From the NCBI GenBank assembly GCA_910576325.1, contig CAJTIM010000026.1, forward strand, positions 1 through 64,000: DNA of 64,000 nt, read 5' to 3'. Source of the stretch: Clostridia bacterium. GTDB lineage: Bacteria > Bacillota > Clostridia > Lachnospirales > Lachnospiraceae. The position numbers were made by a program, and so were the translations under genes. The stretch's first letter is position 1. Each line of letters opens with the position of its first letter. The notes under the pieces were generated by a model. It searched no databases and was not told the DNA's origin. It was given only the letters and a program-made list of their open reading frames with translations. Below, piece by piece: positions 36,498 through 43,951 of the stretch.

Positions 36498-36845
36498 GTC
36501 AATCTCCTCCATTCCCGTCGATGGACATGGCAAAACCATTCACACACCCTTCCGCACAAATACGGCCGGGTCCCGTGAATGTCCGTCTGCTCTTCCCTAT
36601 TCCACAGTATTGCAGTCTTCCTTCGCACTTATTGGACCGCTGCGCCTGACTAAGCACACTTATCAGACTGTGAATATCCAATAGAACACACTCCCTGAAC
36701 TGACGATGTTCAAGAAGATATACAAAAACATGAAGAGCCCATATCCATCCATATTCTGTTCTGTCTTAAGCTACACCATCGACTTCGCCCGTCCACGGAC
36801 TCTTCACATCCTTCTTCTGCATAAATTAGGTTTAAAAACCTGCAT
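36498..36845 (-). promoter_or_regulatory. Long structured 5' leader of mgtE, candidate cis-regulatory RNA
   Basis: From the promoter at 36851-36880 about 350 bases are transcribed before mgtE. Near the 5' end GAAGAGTCC pairs with GGGCTCTTC (36797-36805 with 36732-36740). Near the start codon CATTCAC (36575-36581) can pair with GTGAATG (36537-36543), while the overlapping GGACAT (36579-36584) can pair with ATGTCC (36523-36528). The two helices exclude each other. I do not find the M-box (ykoK) signature. The type is unknown to me. Confidence 0.5.
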
Positions 36846-36850
36846 GACTT

Positions 36851-36880
36851 ATCATAGCACTTTTTTATGGTTATCGTCAA
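36851..36880 (-). promoter_or_regulatory. Promoter of mgtE-trpS
   Basis: TTGACG and TATGAT (minus) with an 18-base spacer. Confidence 0.7.
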
Positions 36881-36923
36881 CCGTAGGTTCCGATTCATTC
36901 ACATTTTGATTCACCAAAGGGAT

Positions 36924-37607
36924 TTATGGCAAAGTGGATAAATAAATTCCTTCCATGCTTTCCATTTTTCTGCTCAGTGCCATATAAAAAATACGGTTTG
37001 CAACAATATCCGCCGCCCTGATAAGTGTCACTTTATTCGAATCACAAAATAGCAGCTCTATTCCCTTCATATTTTCAAAAACCGGAGGAAAGAATTTATC
37101 ATATCTCAAATTATAAGTTCCCAACTTAAACTCTTGTTCAAGTCCCTCTCTCAACTCATATCTCCCATTCGTTGCCGTATTATGTTCATCGTTATAGATA
37201 TGTACGGTTTCAATTTCATCAGCTCTAATCTTTTCTTCTTTGATTAGTCTCTGTAAAGTCTTTTTTAAACCAACCTTATAAGCATAATCCAAATACCGCT
37301 GCTTATCCTTTTTACTCAAAAAGATCCTGTCCAATACGTTCTTTTGGTTAATTACAATTCCAAAACGAATAACCTGATTCAAAGAACGATACAATTTCCC
37401 CTTCTCTTTGTTGCTTATTCTGCAAGCCTTTAATTCTACGGTCTGCGAATACCTTCCACAGCGTATGGCCTTTTCCGCTGTAAGATATTTTCTGTTGCAA
37501 TCATCCTTTTCCCTTTTCCCTAAAAATATCAGCCCTCCATATACAAATATCTCATTATGGGCTTTATCAAAAACTCCTGACTCATCCGAATAGATATATA
37601 AATCCAT
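36924..37607 (-). CDS. DUF3800 domain protein
   Basis: This 227-residue protein opens with LYIYSDESGVFDKAHN, the hallmark of DUF3800. The family has an RNase H-like layout with acidic residues at SDESG, HIYNDEHN and a late ADIVAN segment. The enzymatic role is not settled; many members lie beside mobile elements and defence genes. The start at 37607 has no Shine-Dalgarno site, and a terminator hairpin ends about 18 bases before it, so expression depends on read-through. A lower-GC composition than the neighbours hints at acquisition. Confidence 0.88.
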   Translation of the reverse strand: MDLYIYSDESGVFDKAHNEIFVYGGLIFLGKREKDDCNRKYLTAEKAIRCGRYSQTVELKACRISNKEKGKLYRSLNQVIRFGIVINQKNVLDRIFLSKKDKQRYLDYAYKVGLKKTLQRLIKEEKIRADEIETVHIYNDEHNTATNGRYELREGLEQEFKLGTYNLRYDKFFPPVFENMKGIELLFCDSNKVTLIRAADIVANRIFYMALSRKMESMEGIYLSTLP

Positions 37608-37624
37608 ATTATTTCTAAGAAAAA

Positions 37625-37719
37625 CAAAAAACCGCCTTTCGGCGGCCCCGTGACCGGTGCCAGAATATGACACTTAAACGCAAATTCGGTTACACGAGTA
37701 TACAGCGTATTTCTACCTG
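37625..37719 (-). ncRNA. Short structured RNA in front of the DUF3800 gene
   Basis: A promoter at 37727-37755 should start an RNA near 37719. It can fold into an 8-bp stem (CGTG, bulged TA, ACCG against CGGTCACG). That stem encloses a small hairpin (GTGTC against GGCAC), followed by a terminator (CCGCC, GAAA, GGCGG and six T) at 37629-37645. A possible pseudoknot joins ACGC in the 5' part to GCGT in the internal loop. Several DUF3800-associated RNA motifs have been published from comparative genomics (Weinberg and co-workers, 2017); this fits their position, but I cannot say which motif. Confidence 0.65.
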
Positions 37720-37726
37720 CAACTAT

Positions 37727-37755
37727 AGTATATGCAATTTTACAAGTTTAGTCAA
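37727..37755 (-). promoter_or_regulatory. Promoter of the DUF3800 leader RNA
   Basis: TTGACT and TATACT (minus), spacer 17 bases; close to consensus. Confidence 0.85.
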
Positions 37756-37892
37756 CACTAATATTATAAGAATAACTTTTATTTTTTAATCTGCGCATAG
37801 TTAGACTTTCTGTTTCCATGCAAATGTGGTAAACTCTTTTCAGGATTCAAAACATAAAAATTTTTCATTCTTAATATGAAAGGACAATCATT

Positions 37893-38372
37893 ATGAAAAA
37901 AATCACAAGCTTTACCATTGATCACAACAAGCTGCAGCCCGGCGTCTATGTCTCCCGCAAGGACCCGGTTGGAGACAGCATAATTACCACCTTTGATCTG
38001 CGCATGACCAGCCCCAACGAGGAACCGGTGATGAATACGGCGGAGGTACATACCATTGAACATCTGGGCGCCACCTTCCTGCGGAATCACAGAGAATTTG
38101 CTTCCAGGACCATTTACTTCGGACCAATGGGCTGCCGGACCGGCTTCTATCTGCTTCTGGCCGGAGATTATGAGTCAAAAGACATTATTCCTCTGATGGT
38201 GGAAATGTGGGAGTTTATCCGGGATTTCTCCGGGGAAGTGCCGGGAGCCTGCGCCAGGGACTGCGGAAATTATCTGGATATGAACCTGCCTATGGCGAAC
38301 TGGCTGGCAAAGAGATATCTGGATGAGGTATTATACGGAATCAGAGAAGAACGGCTGGTTTATCCGGAATAG
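37893..38372 (+). CDS. luxS: S-ribosylhomocysteine lyase LuxS
   Basis: LuxS splits S-ribosylhomocysteine into homocysteine and DPD, the AI-2 precursor, within the activated methyl cycle. The 159-residue protein has the metal site His53/His57 in HTIEH with Glu56, Cys124 in ARDCGNY as third ligand, and catalytic Cys81 in GPMGCRTG. A GAAAGGA site precedes the ATG. It is a single plus-strand gene, convergent with the malic enzyme gene. Confidence 0.97.
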   Translation: MKKITSFTIDHNKLQPGVYVSRKDPVGDSIITTFDLRMTSPNEEPVMNTAEVHTIEHLGATFLRNHREFASRTIYFGPMGCRTGFYLLLAGDYESKDIIPLMVEMWEFIRDFSGEVPGACARDCGNYLDMNLPMANWLAKRYLDEVLYGIREERLVYPE

Positions 38373-38400
38373 ATTTAAAATCTGGCAAAATAACAGCAGC

Positions 38401-38481
38401 CCGTATTGGAAATATGTATCAAAATTTCCGATACGGACTGTCGGAGAATACACCGGAAGCATGCTTGCAATACTTCCGGTG
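38401..38481. repeat. Two hairpins between convergent luxS and malic enzyme genes
   Basis: CCGTATTGGAAAT (38401-38413) pairs with ATTTCCGATACGG (38424-38436), and CACCGGAAG (38451-38459) pairs perfectly with CTTCCGGTG (38473-38481). Neither is followed by a T-run. They may end or protect the two converging transcripts. Confidence 0.6.
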
Positions 38482-38521
38482 GCCCCATATTCCAAACGCC
38501 GCGGATACATCGGAAAACAGT

Positions 38522-39718
38522 TTATGATTCCGCAATCCGGGCCGCTCCGCTCTCAACAGCAGCCTTCGCTACTGCCGCCGCTACCGCCTTCCCCACTCTG
38601 GGATCAAATGCCGCCGGAATAATATAATCCTCCGAAAGCTCTTCCTCTGAAATAAGCCCCGCCAGAGCCTCAGCAGCCGCCAGCTTCATCTGATCGTTGA
38701 TATCACTGGCCCTCACATCAAAAGCCCCGCGGAAAATACCCGGAAATGCCAGAACATTATTAATCTGATTGGGATAATCACTCCGGCCCGTCGCAATGAC
38801 TCTGGCCCCGCCTGCCTTTGCATCTTCGGGGTAAATCTCCGGCGTCGGATTGGCACAGGCAAAAATAACGGCGTCCCTGGCCATCGTCTTCACCATATCT
38901 GTCGTCAGACAGCCCGGCGCACTCACGCCGATAAAGACATCAGCACCCTGCAGCAAATCTGCCAGGCTTCCTTTTTCCTTACCGGGATTCGTAATCCTGG
39001 CCATCTCTTCTTTGACAGGATTCATCCCCTTTTCCCGCCCTTCATAAATCGCTCCGGTGCGATCACAGAGAATGATATTTGAAACGCCTGCAAGCAGCAG
39101 TAATCTTGCGATGGAAATTGCCGCCGCACCGGCTCCGTTGATAACCAGCTTGATTTCCTCTTTTTTCTTTCCAATCAGGCGAAGGGCATTTGTTAAGCCT
39201 GCCAGCGTAATGACAGCCGTCCCGTGCTGATCGTCATGGAAAATAGGAATATTGCACTTTTCTTTTAATTTCTTCTCAATCTCAAAGCAGCGCGGCGCCG
39301 AAATATCCTCCAGGTTGACGCCGCCGAAGCTTCCGGAAATCAAATAAATCGTATTTACAATATCGTCCACCTCTTTGCTTTTTATGCAAAGCGGGAATGC
39401 GTCTACATTGCCAAATTCTTTAAAAAGAACACATTTGCCTTCCATTACCGGCATGCCTGCTTCCGGTCCGATATCTCCAAGCCCCAGAACCGCCGTTCCG
39501 TCCGTAACAACCAGGCAGCTGTTCCACCGATTGGTATATACAAACGACTTGCTGACGTCCTTTTGAATCTCCAGACAAGGCTGAGCCACCCCCGGCGTAT
39601 AAGCCAGCGCCAGATCCTCCTTTGTCTTTACCGGTACTCTGGATTTCATTTCAATCTTGCCTTTCCACTCCTCATGAAGCGCCAGACTTTTCTCCGCAAT
39701 GGTCATTGGTTCTTTCAT
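38522..39718 (-). CDS. Malic enzyme (NAD(P)-dependent, oxaloacetate-decarboxylating)
   Basis: Malic enzyme converts malate to pyruvate and CO2. The 398-residue short bacterial form has the catalytic tyrosine in ALAYTPGVA, the lysine in PLCIKSKEVDDIV, metal ligands ED in NLEDISAP and DDQHGT, and the dinucleotide site INGAGAAAISIA with CDRTGAIYEGR. The start at 39718 is preceded by GGAGAG at slightly long spacing. Confidence 0.95.
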   Translation of the reverse strand: MKEPMTIAEKSLALHEEWKGKIEMKSRVPVKTKEDLALAYTPGVAQPCLEIQKDVSKSFVYTNRWNSCLVVTDGTAVLGLGDIGPEAGMPVMEGKCVLFKEFGNVDAFPLCIKSKEVDDIVNTIYLISGSFGGVNLEDISAPRCFEIEKKLKEKCNIPIFHDDQHGTAVITLAGLTNALRLIGKKKEEIKLVINGAGAAAISIARLLLLAGVSNIILCDRTGAIYEGREKGMNPVKEEMARITNPGKEKGSLADLLQGADVFIGVSAPGCLTTDMVKTMARDAVIFACANPTPEIYPEDAKAGGARVIATGRSDYPNQINNVLAFPGIFRGAFDVRASDINDQMKLAAAEALAGLISEEELSEDYIIPAAFDPRVGKAVAAAVAKAAVESGAARIAES

Positions 39719-39890
39719 TTTTAGAAACTCTCCTCTCTCTTCCTGTCTGCTCGTCAAACTGACACCATGCCACAAGTTATATTATCCGTACAACCAGACA
39801 ATTTACTGACATTTTATTCCTCTTGTCCAAGTTCAATTTCAGCAAGAATAAGCTAAGGCCCTTTTTTAGATTCCTGGCCTACAGTTCTGT

Positions 39891-40477
39891 TTACACTGTT
39901 CTTTCGGCTTTCAATTTCTTTACTTCATCAAGAGAACGTCCAGAAATACTTGCAATTTCTTCCAAAGCATATTTTCCAGCTGCCAGCATACGAAGTGCAC
40001 CCTCTTTTAAAGATTCAATCCTCATATCTTCCATAATTTTACACATCTCGCTCACTCCTTTCGGGTTCTCTTTTAGATACCTCTAAATTCCTGACCAGAA
40101 TGGAGATTTTCTATATCCATTACACTTGAATGATACCTTGCCCTGTGTGGGTCTGCGCCTTTGTCTTGCCTCTGGACTTCCAGATCGTATTTTTTCCCAA
40201 CTGAATCCGTTCCATATGCGTCCAAGCAGATAGAACGTGCCCCAGCCAGCCTTTTCATATCCTTCTGTGTTTCACAATCAGTAATAATTAAATCCGATTT
40301 ATCAGTGATAATGCATAACACAAATTCAGCCAATGGAATGTTATCCTTGAAAAAACAACGCATAAAGTCATCATCGATTGGCCTTAACAAACGCAAACGT
40401 TGCAAATCTTCCTGATGTTGCTTATCCGTTACTGTCAATCTTCCCACTTGCTTTCCCTTCCGTTTTCGTATCTCCAT
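39891..40477 (-). pseudogene. Internally deleted Rpn/PD-(D/E)XK nuclease (transposase-like) gene
   Basis: The first 134 codons are the family's N-terminal half: TVTDKQHQEDLQRLRLLRP, DDDFMRCFFKDN, and a nuclease core with CLDAYGTDSVGKKYDLEVQRQ carrying D...E-x-Q. The frame stops after HSGQEFRGI. In the neighbouring frame the sequence resumes at once as RYLKENPKGVSEMCKIMEDM and runs to GRSLDEVKKLKAERTV, the usual C-terminal tail. About 100 family residues are missing at the junction, with a frame change. It is the second gutted member of this superfamily in the window. Confidence 0.8.
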
Positions 40478-40559
40478 ACTACCATAAACCTCCTGATTTT
40501 ACAAGCTGGGAGCCAGCGCATTTCTAAATCCCGGCCTGGGGAGCCCGGAAGCGCTTTTA

Positions 40560-40793
40560 TCCTTCAAAACGACAGCCGCTTTCCTGTAACTCCCACGAAC
40601 AAGACCGCCAATTCAAAGGCCAAACGCAACAATCCTTACAGCGGCAGATACGGAGGTGACAGACCATGATCCCTTTTACCACCTTTTACGGCATGAGAAT
40701 GAATCCCTTTGACAGCCAGCAACACGTGTATAATTGTATGGACAATTTTTAGGAATAATCTGATGGGATGGCGGAAAACACAGGAATAATTTG
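40560..40793 (+). mobile_element. Remnant of a two-gene transposon (integrase tail and AAA ATPase start)
   Basis: A basic tail (KTANSKAKRNNPYSGRYGGD, to 40669) resembles the end of a DDE transposase. Its stop region holds the GGAGGTGAC site of the next gene, an AAA ATPase start at 40666. Beyond the break there are direct repeats AGGAATAATCTG (40751-40762) and AGGAATAATTTG (40782-40793), like subterminal transposase sites. Only the junction of the two genes and perhaps one end remain. Confidence 0.5.
40666..40752 (+). pseudogene. N-terminal scrap of a TniB/ExeA-type transposon ATPase
   Basis: The 28-codon frame MIPFTTFYGMRMNPFDSQQ is the characteristic opening of AAA ATPases that partner DDE transposases (FYG...NPFD). 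It departs from homology after about 19 residues and hits a stop. No Walker motif survives. Confidence 0.65.
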
Positions 40794-40990
40794 CGGGAAT
40801 AGGATAAAAAATTTAGATTTAATTTGATGTTTGGATTAGCCACAATTTGACGTTCTACATTTCCATCTGCATCTGTTCCTCTCTTTCTTAACCTAAAATT
40901 TCATCCTATCTTTCAAATGCGGCAGCTTGGCCGCCCTGTCCCGCATATCTCTTTTTGATCCCCCCTTCCCTGATTTGCATGGTTCTCTCA

Positions 40991-41557
40991 CTACAGTTCG
41001 GACCATACCTTTTCACATGTGGTTGAGACACACTGAGCGCCAGCAGAAAGTGCATTGATAATATCCTCTTTGTCACTGATTAAACCTCCTGCTATAATGG
41101 GCACCGGTATGTCTTTGTACACTTTTTTAATGATTTTTGGAATCACTCCCGGCATCAGTTCTACCAAATCCGGATCACATGTAAAAACCTGCTTTCTGAT
41201 ATTATCCAGCGCCAGGGAATCAATCACAAAAATCCTTAAAACCGTAAGAAGACCTTTCACCCTCGCACGCTTTACAAGCTGTGGGCGGGTACTGATAATT
41301 CCGTCGGCTCTTGTAAATTTCTTTACAAAATCCACCGCAATCTCCTTTCCTGCAAGGCCCGTTGTCAAGTCCAGATGTACAAAAGCATAGCGATCCTTTT
41401 CTTTAACCCTGTCAACCAGCTCATGGATATTGCAGATATCGCCAAAAAGCAGGAAAAATATGCTGCACTCCGTCTTTAACGCCTCTTCCAATTGTTCTTC
41501 ATTTTTTACGGCGGCTATAATAGGCATCCTTTCAAAAGCATCCAAACATTCCTTCAT
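40991..41557 (-). CDS. glpP: Glycerol-3-phosphate-responsive antiterminator (GlpP family)
   Basis: This 188-residue protein matches GlpP: PIIAAVKNEEQLEEAL, FFLLFGDICNIHELVDRVKE, FVHLDLTTGLAGKEIAVDFVK, DGIISTRPQL, and LMPGVIPKIIKKV...PIIAGGLISDKEDI. GlpP binds glycerol-3-phosphate and prevents termination in leaders of glp genes. No glycerol genes are nearby. Its own leader carries a promoter followed by an intrinsic terminator, which would allow self-control. Confidence 0.9.
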   Translation of the reverse strand: MKECLDAFERMPIIAAVKNEEQLEEALKTECSIFFLLFGDICNIHELVDRVKEKDRYAFVHLDLTTGLAGKEIAVDFVKKFTRADGIISTRPQLVKRARVKGLLTVLRIFVIDSLALDNIRKQVFTCDPDLVELMPGVIPKIIKKVYKDIPVPIIAGGLISDKEDIINALSAGAQCVSTTCEKVWSEL

Positions 41558-41638
41558 ACAATCCCCCCTGAATTCAAATCAAATCCCCCTCGCGGCAGTA
41601 CCCGATAAAACAGGCCGTATCCGTCTGTCTCGCTGCCC

Positions 41639-41711
41639 ACGGGAATAAAAAATGCAGAAAGACGAAATAACTCCTTATCTCATCTTTCTGCACCTCAATT
41701 CTCCCGTGCCA
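41639..41711 (-). terminator. Terminator inside the glpP leader (attenuator)
   Basis: TGCAGAAAGA and TCTTTCTGCA arms (41653-41692) form a hairpin followed by six T on the minus strand. Outer sequences (CACGGGA at 41702-41708 on the minus strand and TCCCGTG at 41639-41645) can pair around it. It lies about 45 bases downstream of the glpP promoter and 80 bases upstream of glpP, so it is in the leader rather than only at the end of the AEC transporter gene. Confidence 0.75.
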
Positions 41712-41735
41712 AAATATATTTTATTTATTTTCAAC

Positions 41736-41764
41736 AGTATACCCTACAATATATGGTTTTGCAA
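41736..41764 (-). promoter_or_regulatory. Promoter of glpP
   Basis: TTGCAA and TATACT (minus), spacer 17 bases. Confidence 0.75.
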
Positions 41765-41836
41765 TATACAATTCACACAAATTTAGGTCTCTCTATTTGT
41801 CTAATATGCCCCTACATACTCTCTCCCCTGCACGCT

Positions 41837-42754
41837 CTAATACCCGACCGCAAACATCAGAATCGGAATCGTAAATACACAGAGAACCGTTGTCAAAATA
41901 ATGGCGGCGCTTCCGTTGGTTCCGTCAATTCCCTTCCGCATGCCCATCATAACGGCAACATTGCCAACCGGCATTCCCAGCATCACCATGCTGACGGAAA
42001 TCAAAGGCATATCCTTTGTCACCAGCTTTAAAAGAGGAAGCAGAAGAAGCGGAATGACCAATAGCTTCACAACGGAAAACACATAAAGACGGGGCTGGCA
42101 GAAAATTCTTTTCAAATCCGACTGAGCCAGGGTAAATCCGATGACAATCAGGGCCATAGGCGACGTAACATTCCCAAGATAGGTTGACGCTGTTTTTATA
42201 AAATCCGGAAGCTGAATTTCAAATATAATAATTATCATCGCGGCTATGCTGAAAACAGTCCCCGGATTCAGCATTTCCTTTAAGGAAGAAACAGAAAGCC
42301 TGCGGCTTAACACGGCCGTTCCGTAGGAATAAAGTATCACATTATAGATAAGAATAAATTCCGTCACATAAACGATGTATTCCTCTCCGATAATACCGGA
42401 CACAACAGGAATTCCGATGAATCCCAAATTCGAAAAAACAAACATCAACTGAAAGATCTTACGCTGCTCCGGTTCCCGTTCAAAAACAGGCGACAAAATC
42501 ATGCCAACCGGAATAAAAACCGCAAACATCCCAACGGCAATCAATCCGACTGTCTTCATATCTCCCGGCGAAATAAGCCCCACGGAATTGGCCGCACCGG
42601 ATAAAATCAGCAGCGGATTGAACAAATTCACAAGAAGCCCCGACATCTGGTAGTTCGTATGCTCGTCCAGCATACCCTGCCTGGTAATAAAATACCCCAC
42701 GCCAATCATAATCAAAAGCGCAAGCATTTGAAAAAATACCGTAAAAATTGTCAT
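41837..42754 (-). CDS. AEC (auxin efflux carrier) family transporter
   Basis: This 305-residue membrane protein has ten segments in two halves of five. Typical features are MLALLIMIGVGYFITRQGML at the start, LLVNLFNPLLILSGAA, FSNLGFIGIPVVSGIIG, and the second-half LVTKDMPLISVSMVMLGMPVGNVAVM. Family members move malate, lactate or other small acids. ATG at 42754 is favoured by an AAGGAAGAG site; an ATG six codons earlier is possible. Confidence 0.9.
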   Translation of the reverse strand: MTIFTVFFQMLALLIMIGVGYFITRQGMLDEHTNYQMSGLLVNLFNPLLILSGAANSVGLISPGDMKTVGLIAVGMFAVFIPVGMILSPVFEREPEQRKIFQLMFVFSNLGFIGIPVVSGIIGEEYIVYVTEFILIYNVILYSYGTAVLSRRLSVSSLKEMLNPGTVFSIAAMIIIIFEIQLPDFIKTASTYLGNVTSPMALIVIGFTLAQSDLKRIFCQPRLYVFSVVKLLVIPLLLLPLLKLVTKDMPLISVSMVMLGMPVGNVAVMMGMRKGIDGTNGSAAIILTTVLCVFTIPILMFAVGY

Positions 42755-42793
42755 CTCCATCTCTTCCTTCATTTGTCTTTTACTCCGAAGGCC

Positions 42794-42823
42794 ATTATAC
42801 TATAGAAGACGGCCTGCCGTAAA
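42794..42823 (-). promoter_or_regulatory. Probable promoter of the AEC transporter gene
   Basis: TTTACG and TATAAT (minus), spacer 18 bases; the -35 box is weak. Confidence 0.5.
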
Positions 42824-42866
42824 CAAAATAATTCTGTCCCCGCTCCCTTTGCAGGCTTATCGCCCG

Positions 42867-43009
42867 TTAATTTTTTCCAAAATCCGCCGATATTTTTAAT
42901 AAGAACACTGAGTCGCCGTTCATAATCGGAACACTTTAAAGGCGTACCGCAGCCATGCTCCTTTGAAACAGAAAGATTTCATTCGGTAACAGACAGGGGG
43001 GAAACATAC
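42867..43009 (+). promoter_or_regulatory. Sigma-28-like promoter and leader of the gene at 43010
   Basis: TTAA (42867-42870), a 15-base spacer and GCCGATAT (42886-42893) closely match the sigma-28 form TAAA-N15-GCCGATAT. The leader is about 110 bases and contains CATTCGGTA (42980-42988) followed by CAGACAGGGGGG before the ATG. The gene at 30725 has the same arrangement. Confidence 0.6.
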
Positions 43010-43855
43010 ATGAATTTTTTTACGGTCCAATCCTTAAACAATTACACAAAAAACATGGAAATGCAGATGAAATGGCAGAAGAAAAAAGCAACCGGCGACT
43101 TCAAGGCCGACGGCGCCATGACCATTGCTGACTCCGTAAAGCAGCAGGCGGAAGAGATCCGCAGGGCCAACAAGGACGGCACCACCAAAATGTCCGCCCA
43201 GATTGAGCTGAAGCTCAACTCCGGCCAAAAGCTGACCGCCGAGGAAATGGCCTACCTAAGAGATCATGACCCGCAGGCCTACCAGCGCGTCAAAGCTATG
43301 GAATCGGAGCAGAAAAATTACGAGCAGGAACTGAAGCGCTGCAAAACCAAGGAAGAGGTCCAGCGTGTCCGCATGGCCCACGCCGCCACCTCCTTAAGCA
43401 ACGTAAACGAGATCAAAAACAACCCCAACATCCCGGAGAGCAAAAAGCTTGAACTGGTCTGGAACGAGCACCGCAAAAACATGGCTCTCCAACAGTCCAC
43501 CCAGGACTTCATAGAGAGCGGCAAATATGCCAAGCTCCCCACCGAGGCCGAAAAGCAAAAAGCCGAAAAAGAGTTGGAGGAAGCAAAGAAGGCAGAACTG
43601 GGCATCGAAGATCCCACCAAGACCGACAAACCAAAGGAAGAAAACGAAGCCCCTTCGGAAGACATTCCAAAGGAAAAAGAAGTGGAAACCGAAAAAGCCA
43701 AAGCCGCCCTGACCCACAGAGAAATGACCCGTCAGGAAGCCGAATCCACCCCCGAGGCTTTAAAAGTAAAACGGGCGAAAGCCCGCGCCGCCTACCGCGA
43801 AGCCCAAACCGCAACCCCAGACATCCCCATGCCCTCCCAAACTAAAAAAGCTTGA
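43010..43855 (+). CDS. Hypothetical charged coiled-coil protein
   Basis: This 281-residue hydrophilic protein begins MNFFTVQSLNNYTKNMEMQM and is rich in Lys, Glu and Ala. It is predicted mostly helical, with coiled-coil stretches about 95-150 and 165-195. The tail is acidic and proline-containing (200-230, PTKTDKPKEENEAPSEDIPKE), then basic (240-281). No signal peptide and no known domain. I do not recognise the family. Its sigma-28-like promoter suggests a surface-appendage or motility-linked regulon, by inference. Confidence 0.75.
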   Translation: MNFFTVQSLNNYTKNMEMQMKWQKKKATGDFKADGAMTIADSVKQQAEEIRRANKDGTTKMSAQIELKLNSGQKLTAEEMAYLRDHDPQAYQRVKAMESEQKNYEQELKRCKTKEEVQRVRMAHAATSLSNVNEIKNNPNIPESKKLELVWNEHRKNMALQQSTQDFIESGKYAKLPTEAEKQKAEKELEEAKKAELGIEDPTKTDKPKEENEAPSEDIPKEKEVETEKAKAALTHREMTRQEAESTPEALKVKRAKARAAYREAQTATPDIPMPSQTKKA

Positions 43856-43951
43856 TATTACTTCCGGGCTTTTCCAATATCCAATGTCCGTTCGGAACAG
43901 ACAGCCTGTACACGAACCGTCCGAACAACGGATATGGAAAAGCCTGTCTCC

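Noticed and set aside
36499-36681. A 60-residue frame in the mgtE leader, as a possible leader peptide
   Set aside because: It would start at TTG with a poor site and has no resemblance to known leader peptides. It runs through the structured leader, so it is left as an open possibility only.
36498-36845. M-box (ykoK) magnesium riboswitch upstream of mgtE
   Set aside because: The conserved M-box sequence blocks are not visible, so the leader is reported as an unknown type instead.
37779-38090. Minus-strand 103-residue frame overlapping luxS
   Set aside because: Antisense to the conserved luxS coding sequence and lacks a ribosome site.
43318-43814. Several Phe/Leu-rich minus-strand frames opposite the gene at 43010
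   Set aside because: The hydrophobic composition is the complement of a Lys/Glu-rich coding sequence; no start signals.
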